Source of the DNA: Paraburkholderia oxyphila NBRC 105797
Lineage (GTDB): Bacteria > Pseudomonadota > Gammaproteobacteria > Burkholderiales > Burkholderiaceae
Assembly (NCBI RefSeq): GCF_000685075.1
Contig: NZ_BAYD01000037.1
Span: 29,656 to 93,655, forward strand
Length of the DNA stretch: 64,000 nucleotides
Reading direction: 5' to 3'
The notes below the pieces were generated by a model that had not been told where the DNA came from, did not search any database, and worked only from the letters and a program-made list of their open reading frames with translations. The translations under genes were made by a program, and so were the position numbers. Below, in pieces: positions 1 to 9,982 of the stretch (position 1 is the stretch's first letter; the number at the start of each line of letters is the position of its first letter).

Positions 1-834
1 GTAGGTGCGATAGAGCAGGAACTGTTTGAGCAGCGCCGCATCGCCGGCGACGAAGCCCGAGCGCATGCCGGGTGCGTTCGAGCGCTTCGAGAGGCTCGAG
101 AGCATGATCAGGCGCTCGAAGCCGCGGCCGAGCTGGTGCGCGGCTTCCAGGCCACCGAGCGGGGGCCTGGTTTCGTCGAAGTAGATCTCCGAGTAGCACT
201 CGTCCGAGGCGATCACGAAGCCGTAGCGATCGGACAGCGCGAACAGCTCGCGCCAGTCGTCGAGCGTGAGCACGGCGCCGGTGGGGTTGCCCGGCGAGCA
301 CACATAGAGCAGCTGCGTGCGCGCCCAGACGTCTTCAGGCACCTGCGAGTAGTCGCAGGCGAAGTTGCGCTTCGGATCGCTATTCACGAAGTACGGCTCG
401 GCGCCCGCGAGCAGCGCGGCGCCTTCGTAGATCTGGTAGAACGGATTCGGACAGAGTACGATCGGCCGCTTTGCCGGGTCTTTGGCGCCCGCCGTGGGGT
501 CCACGACCGCCTGGGCGAGCGCGAAGAGCGCTTCGCGCGAGCCGCACACGGGCAGCACTTGCGTGGCCGCATCGACGGCGGGCAGGCTGTAGCGCTCGGT
601 CACCCATTTCGCGATCGCCTCGCGCAGCGCGGGGCTGCCGGCCGTGGCCGGGTAGGCCGAAAGGCCGTCGAGCGAGGCGACGATGGCGTCGCGGATCAGC
701 GCGGGCGTCGGATGTTTCGGCTCGCCGATCCCGAAGCTGATATGGCGCAGGCCGGCATTCGGCGCGACGTCCTTGAAGAGCGCACGCAGCTTTTCGAAGG
801 GATAGGGCTGGAGAGTGTCGAGTAGCGGATTCAC
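1..834 (-). CDS. dapC: Succinyldiaminopimelate transaminase (5' part, runs off left edge)
   Basis: PLP-dependent fold-type I aminotransferase that makes N-succinyl-L,L-diaminopimelate in the lysine and peptidoglycan precursor pathway; cytoplasmic. The reverse strand reads from a GTG at 834 as MNPLLDTLQPYPFEKL, then ISFGIGEPKHPTP, the substrate-side loop CSPGNPTGAVL, SDECYSEIYF and the PLP-lysine motif SLSKRSNAPGMRSGF. These are the hallmark order of DapC in Burkholderiaceae. About 278 residues are present and the C-terminal third lies outside the window. A purely general aminotransferase call is the main alternative. Confidence 0.9.
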   Translation of the reverse strand, partial: MNPLLDTLQPYPFEKLRALFKDVAPNAGLRHISFGIGEPKHPTPALIRDAIVASLDGLSAYPATAGSPALREAIAKWVTERYSLPAVDAATQVLPVCGSREALFALAQAVVDPTAGAKDPAKRPIVLCPNPFYQIYEGAALLAGAEPYFVNSDPKRNFACDYSQVPEDVWARTQLLYVCSPGNPTGAVLTLDDWRELFALSDRYGFVIASDECYSEIYFDETRPPLGGLEAAHQLGRGFERLIMLSSLSKRSNAPGMRSGFVAGDAALLKQFLLYRTY

Positions 835-1048
835 TGGCTTGGCGGGCGAAAAGCGAAGACGGGTAGACGGATGGACAGCGCGCGGCGCGATGGCCGGCAT
901 CGGCGCTTCGGTTCCGGCGGCGACGTGGCCATGTTAGGGCCGGTGTGTGCTGCTGCCCGCCGGTGCGATCCGGCATGGGTGGCGTGGATCGCGGCGGCGC
1001 AGCGGCTGTCGTGCGTCGGGTGTGGCTGCTGCGGCTGGAAAAGCGTGA

Positions 1049-1054
1049 ATTATA
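1049..1054 (-). promoter_or_regulatory. Candidate -10 box for dapC
   Basis: The minus strand reads TATAAT here, 215 bases upstream of the dapC start. No good -35 hexamer is visible at 16-18 bases, so this is only a candidate. The rest of the 453-base gap (835-1287) between dapC and the divergent transporter shows no gene I can support. Confidence 0.3.
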
Positions 1055-1287
1055 ACTTGGCGTTGCGCCGCCTGCGGGCGCTTGCGTATGCGCGCAGGCG
1101 AGGCAAGTGGCGGTGGGCGCGGATCCGCCGGGCCGGCTGGAGGGGCCGAGTGGCTCAAGCGCTGCATGGCGCACGAGATGGCGCAACAGGCGGGAAATCG
1201 GGAACGGGAAAAAAGGACAGGTATGCAGTCTGGAAAACGGCCGATGCGCGCGGCTCGCGCATCGGCGCGGTGCAGGAGGACAGGGCG

Positions 1288-2370
1288 ATGAGCACGGGCC
1301 TGAAGACCGGGTGGCCGACGCTCGCCATCATGATCGGCGCCTCGGTGTGGGGCGTGGTCTGGTATCCGTTGCGCACGCTGGCGGGCCTGGGCCTGACCGG
1401 CACGGCCGCCGGAGCCGCGACCAGCGCCGCGGGGTGCCTGTTCGTGCTGCTGCTGCGCCGCCGTTCGATCGCCACGGTGCGCTGGCACTGGGTGCTGCCG
1501 ATGCTCGGCCTGGCGGCGGGCGTGACCAACATCGGCTTCGTGTGGGGCGCGATCCACGGCGAAGTGATGCGCGTGCTCCTGCTTTTCTACCTCACCCCGG
1601 CGTGGACGGCGATCTTCGCGCATTTCATCCTGCGCGAGCGCCTCACGTGGTCGGGCGCCGCGCTTTCCGCGCTGTCGCTCGCGGGCGCGGTGCTGATGCT
1701 GTGGTCGCCGAAACTGGGCCTGCCGCTGCCGGCCAGTTTGGCCGAATGGGCGGGGCTCGCGGGCGGCATCGGTTTCGCGATGAGCAACGTGCTCGTGGTG
1801 AAGACGAGCCGCGTGCTGCCGCAGATGAAGCCGGAGATGCGCACGGCCGTGATTTTCGGCGGGGCGGCGATCTTCGGCGCGCTGGCGTCGCACTTCGAGC
1901 CGATGCCGGTGCTGCATGCCGGCGAGCCGCTCGCACGCATCGTGCTGCTCGTCCTCGTGCTCGGCCTGCTGCTCAGCTCGAACAACATGCTCGTGCAGTA
2001 CGGTCTCGCGCGCGTCCCGGCGAACCGGGCGTCGATCATCATGCTGTTCGAGCTCGTCGTGACCGCGCTCTCGTCGTGGCTGCTCGCGGGCGAGACGCCA
2101 GGGCCGCGCGAATGGGCGGGCGGCGCATGCATCGTGCTGGCCTCGGTGCTGTCGAGCTGGGTGCACCGCGCGCAGGACGCGGGCAAGCGCGCGGAGCATG
2201 AAATGCAGGAGCAGCACGAAAGGCACGCGAGCGCCGACGCCAGCGCGATTGCCCACGCACAAGCATGCCCCATCGACGAAAGCGGGAATGGCGACGGCGG
2301 CGCCAATGACAGCGGCGGCCCCCGCGCTTCGGCGCGTAGCGGGCAAAATGGCGCGCGCACGATGGTATGA
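1288..2370 (+). CDS. DMT-family (EamA) membrane transporter
   Basis: Integral inner-membrane protein of the drug/metabolite transporter superfamily, 360 aa, with about ten hydrophobic segments arranged as two EamA repeats (first repeat near residues 10-140, second near 155-290). The ATG at 1288 follows AGGAGGA at 1274-1280 with ideal spacing. After the last helix (around SSWVHRAQDAG) there is a hydrophilic tail of about 65 residues rich in Ala, His, Gly and Asp, which is longer than usual for the family. Substrate cannot be told from sequence; EamA proteins export amino acids, metabolites or nucleobases. Confidence 0.88.
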   Translation: MSTGLKTGWPTLAIMIGASVWGVVWYPLRTLAGLGLTGTAAGAATSAAGCLFVLLLRRRSIATVRWHWVLPMLGLAAGVTNIGFVWGAIHGEVMRVLLLFYLTPAWTAIFAHFILRERLTWSGAALSALSLAGAVLMLWSPKLGLPLPASLAEWAGLAGGIGFAMSNVLVVKTSRVLPQMKPEMRTAVIFGGAAIFGALASHFEPMPVLHAGEPLARIVLLVLVLGLLLSSNNMLVQYGLARVPANRASIIMLFELVVTALSSWLLAGETPGPREWAGGACIVLASVLSSWVHRAQDAGKRAEHEMQEQHERHASADASAIAHAQACPIDESGNGDGGANDSGGPRASARSGQNGARTMV

Positions 2371-2574
2371 TGGCCGCTGATCCTCGCCGGCCGGGCGCGC
2401 GCATGCCGCCTGGCGCGGTGAGCCGTGGCGGCTGCCCGACTAGCCCAGGATGCCCGAAGCGCGTGCGCCATGTGGCGCGTCGCTGCGCCGTGCGACCCGC
2501 GATGAGGTCGACGGCACGTGGCCTGCGGCGCGGGCGGTCCCGTTCACTCTTCCTATTCAAACAGCGATATCGCC

Positions 2575-5500
2575 GTGCGTCTGACTTCGATTAAACTCGC
2601 TGGCTTCAAATCCTTCGTCGATCCCACGCATTTCCAGGTCCCGGGCCAACTCGTCGGCGTGGTCGGGCCCAATGGCTGTGGCAAATCGAACATCATCGAC
2701 GCCGTGCGCTGGGTGCTCGGCGAATCCCGCGCGTCGGAGCTGCGCGGCGAGTCGATGCAGGACGTCATCTTCAACGGCTCCACCGCACGCAAGCCGGGCA
2801 GCCGCGCGAGCGTCGAACTCGTGTTCGACAACGCCGACGGGCGGGCCGCGGGCCAGTGGGGCCAGTATGCCGAGATCGCCGTCAAGCGCGTGCTCACGCG
2901 CGACGGCACCTCGAGCTACTACATCAACAATCTGCCGGCACGCCGGCGCGACATCCAGGACATCTTCCTCGGCACCGGCCTCGGGCCCCGCGCGTACGCG
3001 ATCATCGGGCAGGGCATGATCGCGCGCATCATCGAGGCGAAGCCCGAAGAGCTGCGCGTGTTCCTCGAAGAGGCCGCGGGCGTCTCGAAGTACAAGGAGC
3101 GCCGCCGCGAGACGGAAAACCGCTTGCACGACACGCGCGAGAACCTCACGCGCGTGGAGGACATCGTGCGCGAGCTCTCGACGAACCTCGAGAAGCTCGA
3201 AGGCCAGGCCGTGGTCGCGACGAAGTTCCGCGAGCTGCAGGCCGAAGGCGAGGAAAAGCAGCGCCTCCTGTGGCTCTTGCGCAAGAACGAAGCGGCCAGC
3301 GAGCAGCAGCGCCAGCAACGCGCGATCGAGCAGGCGCAGATCGACCTCGAGCGGCACACCGCGCAACTGCGCGAAGTCGAGGCACAGCTCGAAACGCTGC
3401 GCGTCGCGAACTATGCGGCGAGCGATGCGATGCAGGGCGCGCAAGGCGCGCTCTATGAGGCGAATGCCGAGGTGAGCCGCCTCGAGGCGGAGATCAAGTT
3501 CATCGTCGAGTCGCGCAATCGCGTGCAGGCGCAGATCGCGGCGCTCACGGCGCAGCGCGAGCAATGGCAGGTGCAGGCGCAGAAGGCCCAGGACGACATC
3601 GCGGACGCCGAAGAGCAGCTCGCGATGGGCGAGGAAAAGGCGGCTATCGCGGAAGAGCAGGCGGCGGCGAAGCAGGAAGCGCTGCCCGCGCTCGAAAACC
3701 GCTGGCGCGACGCGCAAGCTCAGCTGAACGACGAGCGCGCGGGCATTTCGCGCACCGAACAGGCGATCAAGCTCGAGGCCGCGCATCAGCGCAACGCCGA
3801 CCAGATGCTCCAGCAGCTTCAGCAGCGTCACGAGCGCCTGAAGGCGGAGGAAGGCGGCCTCGACGCGCCCGACGAAGCGCAGCTCGAAGAGTTGCGCATG
3901 CAACTGGCCGAGCAGGAAGAGATTCTGCGCGAAGCGCAGGAACGTCTTGCCGACGCGCAGGACACGGTGCCGCGCCTCGACGCGGAGCGCCGCGCCGCGC
4001 ACGAGCGCGTGCAGGCCGAAGGCGCGCAGATCCATCAGCTCGAAGCGCGCCTCGCGGCGCTCAAGCAGCTGCAGGAGAACGTGCAGACCGAAGGCAAGAT
4101 CCAGCCGTGGCTCGAGCGCCATGAACTGGGCGCGCTGCCGCGACTGTGGAAAAAGCTGCACGTCGAAGCCGGCTGGGAAACCGCACTCGAAGCCGTGCTG
4201 CGCGAGCGCCTGGCCGCGCTCGAAGTGTCGAACCTCGACTGGGTGAAGGCCTTCGCGACCGACGCGCCGCCGGCCAAGCTCGCGTTCTACGCGCCGCCGC
4301 CGGCCGGACAGGCGCCGGCCGGGCCCGCGGGGCTCACGCCGCTGCTCTCGCTCGTGCGCATCGACGATGCGGGCCTGCGCGCGGTGCTCAACGAATGGCT
4401 CGGCACGGCGTTCGTCGCCGCCGATCTGGCCGAAGCGCTTGCGAAGCGCGCGCAGTTGCCGGAAGGCGGTGCGTTCGTGGTGAAGGCCGGCCACACGGTC
4501 ACGCGCGTAGGCGTGCAGCTCTACGCCGCCGATTCGGAGCAGGCGGGCATGCTCGCGCGCCAGCAGGAAATCGAGAATCTCACGCGCCAGGTGCGCGCCC
4601 AGGCGTTGCTCGCCGACGACGCGCGCACCGCAGCCGTGCGCGCGGAGGCGGCGCACACCCAGGCGGCCCAGGCGCTCACTGAAGTGCGCCAGCAAGCCGA
4701 GCGTGCGACGCAGCGCGTGCACGCGCTGCAGATGGAGGTGCTCAAGCTCACCCAGGCGCACGAGCGCTATACGGCGCGCAGCACGCAGATTCGCGAGGAG
4801 CTCGAAGAGATCCGCGCGCAGATCGAAGAGCAGCGTGCGCTGCGCGCGGAATCGGAGGCGAACTTCGAGCGCCACGACGTCGAACTCGCGGAATTGCAGG
4901 CTCGCTTCGAAGACAATCAACTGGCGTTCGAGGCACTCGACGAGGAGTTGGGCGCCGCACGCAACGAAGCGCGCGATCTCGAGCGCGCGGCCGGCGATGC
5001 GCGTTTCGCGGCACGCAACATGGCCAACCGCATCGAGGAGCTCAAGCGCAATATCCAGGTCGCGCACGACCAGAGCGAGCGCGTGGCCGTCTCGCTCGAA
5101 GACGCGCGCGCGGAACTGGAAACGATCAACGAGCAGACCGCGCACACGGGCTTGCAGGATGCGCTCGAGATTCGCGCGGTGAAGGAAGAGGCGCTGCGCG
5201 CCGCGCGCGCCGAACTCGACGACCTCAGCGCGAAGCTGCGCGCGGCCGACGAGACGCGCCTTACCGCGGAGCGCGCGCTGCAGCCGCTGCGCGATCGCAT
5301 CACCGAATTGCAGTTGAAGGAGCAGGCCGCGCGCCTGAACGGCGAGCAGTTCGTCGAGCAATTGCAGGCCGCGGGCGTGGACGAAGCCGCGCTGCAGGAG
5401 AAGCTCACGCCCGAGCTCAAGCCCCCGTATCTGCAGGGCGAAGTCACGCGCATCAACAACGCGATCGCGGCGCTGGGGCCGGTCAACATGGCCGCGCTCG

Positions 5501-6093
5501 ACGAACTGGCCGCCGCGAAGGAGCGCAAGACCTTCCTCGACGCGCAGTCCGCCGACCTCACGAGCGCGATCGAAACGCTCGAAGACGCGATCCGCAAGAT
5601 CGACCAGGAAACGCGCACGCTGCTGCAAGGCACCTTCGACGAGGTGAACCGGCATTTCGGCGACCTGTTCCCGCGCCTGTTCGGCGGTGGCCAGGCGAAG
5701 CTCATCATGACCGGGGACGAGATTCTGGACGCCGGCGTGCAGGTGATGGCGCAGCCGCCCGGCAAGAAGAACTCGACGATTCACCTGCTGTCGGGCGGCG
5801 AGAAGGCGCTGACCGCCACGGCGCTCGTGTTCGCGATGTTCCAGTTGAACCCGGCGCCGTTCTGTCTGCTCGACGAAGTGGACGCGCCGCTCGACGACGC
5901 GAACACGGAGCGCTTCGCCAATCTGGTGCGCGCGATGTCGGACAAGACACAGTTCCTGTTCATCTCGCACAACAAGATCGCGATGGAGATGGCGCAGCAG
6001 TTGATTGGCGTGACGATGCAGGAGCAGGGCGTTTCGCGCATCGTTGCGGTCGACATGGAAACGGCCGCTGGTTTCGCACAGAATACGGCCTGA
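2575..6093 (+). CDS. smc: Chromosome segregation ATPase SMC
   Basis: Structural maintenance of chromosomes protein, 1172 aa, the usual length. It acts as a homodimer with ScpA/ScpB to organise and segregate the nucleoid. The N-terminal head has Walker A GPNGCGKSN at residues 31-39. Two long coiled coils (rich in E, A, Q, R) flank a hinge at about residues 510-660, and the C-terminal head has LLSGGEKALTA near 1070 and Walker B CLLDEVDAPLD near 1097. I chose GTG at 2575 (reading VRLTSIKLAGFKSF), which matches the conserved SMC N-terminus; upstream in-frame codons are not conserved. zipA lies downstream on the same strand, as is common in Burkholderiaceae. Confidence 0.97.
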   Translation: MRLTSIKLAGFKSFVDPTHFQVPGQLVGVVGPNGCGKSNIIDAVRWVLGESRASELRGESMQDVIFNGSTARKPGSRASVELVFDNADGRAAGQWGQYAEIAVKRVLTRDGTSSYYINNLPARRRDIQDIFLGTGLGPRAYAIIGQGMIARIIEAKPEELRVFLEEAAGVSKYKERRRETENRLHDTRENLTRVEDIVRELSTNLEKLEGQAVVATKFRELQAEGEEKQRLLWLLRKNEAASEQQRQQRAIEQAQIDLERHTAQLREVEAQLETLRVANYAASDAMQGAQGALYEANAEVSRLEAEIKFIVESRNRVQAQIAALTAQREQWQVQAQKAQDDIADAEEQLAMGEEKAAIAEEQAAAKQEALPALENRWRDAQAQLNDERAGISRTEQAIKLEAAHQRNADQMLQQLQQRHERLKAEEGGLDAPDEAQLEELRMQLAEQEEILREAQERLADAQDTVPRLDAERRAAHERVQAEGAQIHQLEARLAALKQLQENVQTEGKIQPWLERHELGALPRLWKKLHVEAGWETALEAVLRERLAALEVSNLDWVKAFATDAPPAKLAFYAPPPAGQAPAGPAGLTPLLSLVRIDDAGLRAVLNEWLGTAFVAADLAEALAKRAQLPEGGAFVVKAGHTVTRVGVQLYAADSEQAGMLARQQEIENLTRQVRAQALLADDARTAAVRAEAAHTQAAQALTEVRQQAERATQRVHALQMEVLKLTQAHERYTARSTQIREELEEIRAQIEEQRALRAESEANFERHDVELAELQARFEDNQLAFEALDEELGAARNEARDLERAAGDARFAARNMANRIEELKRNIQVAHDQSERVAVSLEDARAELETINEQTAHTGLQDALEIRAVKEEALRAARAELDDLSAKLRAADETRLTAERALQPLRDRITELQLKEQAARLNGEQFVEQLQAAGVDEAALQEKLTPELKPPYLQGEVTRINNAIAALGPVNMAALDELAAAKERKTFLDAQSADLTSAIETLEDAIRKIDQETRTLLQGTFDEVNRHFGDLFPRLFGGGQAKLIMTGDEILDAGVQVMAQPPGKKNSTIHLLSGGEKALTATALVFAMFQLNPAPFCLLDEVDAPLDDANTERFANLVRAMSDKTQFLFISHNKIAMEMAQQLIGVTMQEQGVSRIVAVDMETAAGFAQNTA

Positions 6094-6285
6094 TGGGCTG
6101 AACAACGGGTCTGAACTGCGGGCCCGAACAGCGGGTCTGAATCACGGCGCGCGGCGCGCGACCGGCAACGCCTGCGTTTTGCGCGAAGGGCGGCTGTCGC
6201 GAATGCCGCTGTCGCCACGCACGCGGTGCACGCGTCCTCGAAGGACGAGGTGCGCCGCCGGAAAAGAATTGCAGATGGAGCATGC

Positions 6286-7599
6286 ATGGATCAGTTGACT
6301 CTCGGGTTGATCGGCGCGGGTGCCGTGGTCGTCGGGGGCGTGGTGGTGTACAACGCATGGCAGAGCGCCAGGGTGCGCCGGCGCATGCCGCGCCCGATGC
6401 CCGAGGAAGCGGCCGAGGCGCCGCTGCGCGATGACCTGAACGAGCAGAGCCCGTTCATCGAACCGGCCCGCGCGCCGTCCAGGCGCGAGCCGTCGCTCGC
6501 GGGCGCCGGCGCCGCCGAGGAGCGTGTGGAGCCGGGCTTCGGCACGGCCGCGCCGGCCGACACGCCGGTGGATATTCAGGCCGAGAACACCTCGCCGAAC
6601 GGTTTCCCGGAAGCGGAGACTGAGGAGGCCGAGGGCAACGAGCTGCCCGCGTCTGCCACGGAGCACGGCGAGCAGCGCGAAGAGAAGCGCGATGAGAAGC
6701 GTGAAGACAAGCGCGACATAGACGAGCACGAGCGCGTCGAGCCGGTGCTGCCTGCCGCCACGACGATCTCTTCCGCGCCGCCGGCCATCGTCGATCGACG
6801 CATCGACTGCATCGTGCCGATCCGGCTTGGCGGGCCGCAGCCCGGCGAGCGCGTGATTCCGCTCGCGCAGCGTCTGCGCCGCGCCGGCAGCAAGCCGGTG
6901 CACATCGAAGGCAAGCCCGAAGGCGGCGATGGCTGGGAGCTGCTGCAAAACGGCGTGCGCTATGAGGAATTGCGCGCGGCCGCGCAACTGGCGAACCGCA
7001 ACGGGCCGCTGAACGAGCTCGAGTTTTCCGAGTTCGTCGCGGGGGTGCAGCAGTTCGCGGATGCGCTCGACGGCCTGCCCGAATTCCCCGATATGACGGA
7101 AACGGTCGCGATGGCCCGCGAGCTCGACGGCTTTGCGGCGCAGTGCGATGCCCAGCTGTCGATCAACGTGCTCTCGGATGGCGCGCCGTGGTCGGCGAAC
7201 TACGTGCAGGCGGTGGCGGCCCAGGACGGCTTGCTGCTCTCGCGCGACGGCACGCGTTTCGTGAAGCTCGACGCGAAGCAGAGCCCGGTGTTCATGCTGC
7301 AGTTCGGCGACACCAACTTCCTGCGCGACGACCTCACCTACAAGGGCGGCCAGATGATCACGCTGATCCTCGACGTGCCCGTGGCCGACGAAGACATCCT
7401 GCCGTTCCGCCTGATGTGCGACTACGCGCGCTCGCTCGCGGAGCGCATCGGCGGGCGCGTGGTGGACGACCAGCGCCGGCCGTTGCCGGAATCGGTGCTG
7501 CAGTCCATCGACAAGCAGCTCATGACGCTCTACGCGAAGCTCGAGCAGGCCGGCATTCCGGCAGGCTCGGCGGCGACGCGACGGCTCTTCAGCCAGTAA
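6286..7599 (+). CDS. zipA: Cell division protein ZipA
   Basis: FtsZ-anchoring division protein of the inner membrane, 437 aa. Residues 2-20 form one N-terminal transmembrane segment (QLTLGLIGAGAVVVGGVVVYN). A Pro/Glu/Arg-rich linker follows to about residue 165, including a run of charged residues (EQREEKRDEKREDKRDIDEHE). A folded C-terminal domain of about 250 residues matches the ZipA FtsZ-binding domain of betaproteobacteria (VFMLQFGDTNFLRDDLTYKG, ITLILDVPVADED). The ATG at 6286 has GGAG a few bases upstream and starts the membrane anchor directly. Position between smc and ligA supports the call; sequence divergence from E. coli ZipA is expected. Confidence 0.9.
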   Translation: MDQLTLGLIGAGAVVVGGVVVYNAWQSARVRRRMPRPMPEEAAEAPLRDDLNEQSPFIEPARAPSRREPSLAGAGAAEERVEPGFGTAAPADTPVDIQAENTSPNGFPEAETEEAEGNELPASATEHGEQREEKRDEKREDKRDIDEHERVEPVLPAATTISSAPPAIVDRRIDCIVPIRLGGPQPGERVIPLAQRLRRAGSKPVHIEGKPEGGDGWELLQNGVRYEELRAAAQLANRNGPLNELEFSEFVAGVQQFADALDGLPEFPDMTETVAMARELDGFAAQCDAQLSINVLSDGAPWSANYVQAVAAQDGLLLSRDGTRFVKLDAKQSPVFMLQFGDTNFLRDDLTYKGGQMITLILDVPVADEDILPFRLMCDYARSLAERIGGRVVDDQRRPLPESVLQSIDKQLMTLYAKLEQAGIPAGSAATRRLFSQ

Positions 7600-7625
7600 G
7601 GGCAATAGCGTAGCCAACGCACGAG

Positions 7626-7657
7626 GCGCGGCGCCAACAGGGCGCCGCGCTTTTTTT
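7626..7657 (+). terminator. Rho-independent terminator after zipA
   Basis: A perfect 10-bp GC stem (7626-7635 with 7641-7650, loop AACAG) is followed by seven T residues. It lies 27 bases after the zipA stop and should end the smc-zipA transcript. Confidence 0.92.
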
Positions 7658-7791
7658 ATACGTGATGCAAACGCGAACGGATCGGGCAGTGCGGGCATGG
7701 GCGCCGGGCGCCGTTCGATGCGGCGGATATGTTGCGGTGCGATCAAGTTCGCATTGGGCAGGCACGGCGTCAATACGATCGGGCTGACGTT

Positions 7792-7853
7792 GGCCGTTCG
7801 GCCAGGATGTCCGCGGGGGCCGTTCGGCGCCGCACGAAGCTGGCCGTTCGGCC
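7792..7853. repeat. Three spaced GGCCGTTCGGC palindromes upstream of ligA
   Basis: GGCCGTTCGGCC occurs at 7792-7803 and 7842-7853, with GGCCGTTCGGC at 7818-7828 between them. Centre spacing is 24-26 bases. They sit between the zipA terminator and the ligA start (7922), where a promoter region is expected. The role is unknown: operator sites or small repeat units are both possible. Confidence 0.7.
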
Positions 7854-7921
7854 GATGCCACGCAGGTGGCTTCCTGAGATAATCTGACAATCTCATCCAC
7901 TCAGAAGAAGCCGCCCCCAGC

Positions 7922-9982
7922 ATGGTCCGTTCTCCCGCCCGTCCTCCCGAAGAATCCACTGCGGCGCAGCGCGCGGCGTGGTTGCGCGCCGAACTCGAGC
8001 GCGCCAATCACGCGTACTACGTGCTCGACCAGCCGGAGCTGCCCGACGCGGAATACGACAAGCTGTTCCGCGAGCTGCAAGGCATCGAGGCCGAGAACCC
8101 GGAGCTCGTCTCGCCCGATTCGCCCACGCAGCGCGTGGGCGGCGAGGCGGCGGGCGGCTTCGAGCCGGTGTTGCACGACGTGCCGATGCTGTCGCTCAAC
8201 AACGGCTTCGCGGACGAAGACATCGTCGCGTTCGACAAGCGCGTGGCCGACGCGCTCGACAAGCCCGAAGGCGACCCGGTCGAGTACGCCTGCGAGCTCA
8301 AGTTCGATGGCCTGGCCATCTCGCTGCGCTATGTGGACGGCGTGTTCGTGCAGGCCTCCACACGCGGCGACGGCACGACCGGCGAGAACGTCACGGAAAA
8401 CGTGCGCACCATCCGCTCGCTGCCGCTGCGCCTGAAAGGTGAGCACGTCCCGAAGGTACTCGACGTGCGTGGCGAAGTGCTCATGTTCCGCCGCGACTTC
8501 GACCGCATGAACGAGCGTCAGCGCGAAGCGGGCCACAAGGAGTTTGCGAACCCGCGCAATGCGGCGGCGGGCAGCCTGCGCCAGCTCGATCCGAAGATCA
8601 CGGCGCAGCGGCCCTTGTCGTTCTTCGCGTACGGGATCGGCGTACTCGAAGGCGAGCCCATGCCCGCCACGCACAGCGAGCTGCTCGACTGGTACGCGCA
8701 AATGGGCTTGCCCGTGAACAGCGAGCGCGCAGTCGTGAAGGGCGCGCAGGGGCTGCTGGACTTCTTCCGCGCCGTGGGCGAGAAGCGCGATGCGCTGCCC
8801 TACGACATCGACGGCGTGGTCTACAAGGTCAACCGCCGCACGGAACAGGACGCGCTCGGCTTCGTCTCGCGCGCGCCGCGCTTTGCGCTCGCCCATAAAT
8901 TTCCGGCGCAGGAGGCGCTCACGAAGGTCGTCGCCATCGACGTGCAGGTGGGCCGCACCGGCGCCATCACGCCAGTCGCGCGGCTCGAGCCCGTGTTCGT
9001 GGGCGGCGCGACCGTCACGAACGCGACGCTGCACAACGAAGACGAAGTGCGCCGCAAGGACATCCGCATCGGCGACACGGTCGTGGTGCGCCGCGCCGGC
9101 GACGTGATTCCCGAGGTCGTGAGCGCGCTCCTCGAGCGCCGCCCTGTGGATGCCCGCGAGTTCGTGATGCCCACCGAGTGCCCGGTGTGCGGCTCGAGCA
9201 TCGAGCGCCTGCCCGACGAAGCGATTGCCCGCTGCACGGGCGGGCTCTTCTGCCCGGCGCAGCGCAAGCAGGCGCTGTGGCACTTTGCGCAGCGCCGCGC
9301 GCTCGACATCGACGGTCTGGGCGAAAAGATCATCGACCAGCTCGTCGACCAGAATCTCGTGCGCACGCCGGCCGACCTGTTCAATCTCGGATTCTCCACG
9401 CTGGCCGAGCTCGACCGCATGGCGGACAAGTCGGCACAGAATCTGCTCGATTCGCTCGAAAAGGCCAAATCCACCACGCTGGCGCGTTTCATCTACGCGC
9501 TCGGTATCCGCCACGTGGGCGAATCCACGGCGAAGGATCTGGCGAAGCATTTCGGCTCGCTCGACCCCATCATGGACGCGTCCATCGAGCAACTGCTCGA
9601 AGTCAACGATGTCGGCCCGATCGTGGCCGAGTCGATTCATCAGTTCTTTGCGGAAGAACATAACCGCACCGTTATCGAGCAACTGCGCGCGCCGGGCAAG
9701 GTCAGATGGGCGGACGGTCCGCCCGCGCCGAAGGCGCCAGTGGGCGTGCTGGCGGGCAAGACGGTGGTGCTCACCGGCACACTGCCCACGCTCAAGCGCG
9801 AAGAGGCGAAGGAGATGCTGGAAGCGGCTGGCGCGAAGGTGGCCGGCTCGGTGTCGAAGAAGACCGACTACGTGGTGGCGGGCGCCGACGCGGGCAGCAA
9901 GCTCGCGAAAGCCGAGGAACTCGGCGTGCCGGTGCTCGACGAAGAAGGGTTGCAGAAGCTCCTGGAGGGGCACACGACATGA
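7922..9982 (+). CDS. ligA: NAD-dependent DNA ligase LigA
   Basis: Seals nicks in replication and repair using NAD+. At 686 aa it is full length. The adenylation domain carries the nucleophile Lys127 in CELKFDGLAI. An OB fold and a four-cysteine zinc finger follow (CPVCGSS ... CTGGLFCPAQ, about residues 420-445), then helix-hairpin-helix repeats (GIRHVGESTAKDLAKHFGSL, VNDVGPIVAESI). A C-terminal BRCT domain begins near residue 605 (LAGKTVVLTGTLPTLKREEAKEMLE). The stop overlaps the def start (ATGA at 9979-9982), so the two genes are probably translationally coupled. Confidence 0.98.
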   Translation: MVRSPARPPEESTAAQRAAWLRAELERANHAYYVLDQPELPDAEYDKLFRELQGIEAENPELVSPDSPTQRVGGEAAGGFEPVLHDVPMLSLNNGFADEDIVAFDKRVADALDKPEGDPVEYACELKFDGLAISLRYVDGVFVQASTRGDGTTGENVTENVRTIRSLPLRLKGEHVPKVLDVRGEVLMFRRDFDRMNERQREAGHKEFANPRNAAAGSLRQLDPKITAQRPLSFFAYGIGVLEGEPMPATHSELLDWYAQMGLPVNSERAVVKGAQGLLDFFRAVGEKRDALPYDIDGVVYKVNRRTEQDALGFVSRAPRFALAHKFPAQEALTKVVAIDVQVGRTGAITPVARLEPVFVGGATVTNATLHNEDEVRRKDIRIGDTVVVRRAGDVIPEVVSALLERRPVDAREFVMPTECPVCGSSIERLPDEAIARCTGGLFCPAQRKQALWHFAQRRALDIDGLGEKIIDQLVDQNLVRTPADLFNLGFSTLAELDRMADKSAQNLLDSLEKAKSTTLARFIYALGIRHVGESTAKDLAKHFGSLDPIMDASIEQLLEVNDVGPIVAESIHQFFAEEHNRTVIEQLRAPGKVRWADGPPAPKAPVGVLAGKTVVLTGTLPTLKREEAKEMLEAAGAKVAGSVSKKTDYVVAGADAGSKLAKAEELGVPVLDEEGLQKLLEGHTT

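Noticed and set aside
2557..6105. A 1182-codon open frame on the minus strand opposite smc
   Set aside because: Mirror of high-GC codon use in smc; composition is Arg/Leu/Ala/His-rich without domains, while the plus strand has clear SMC motifs.
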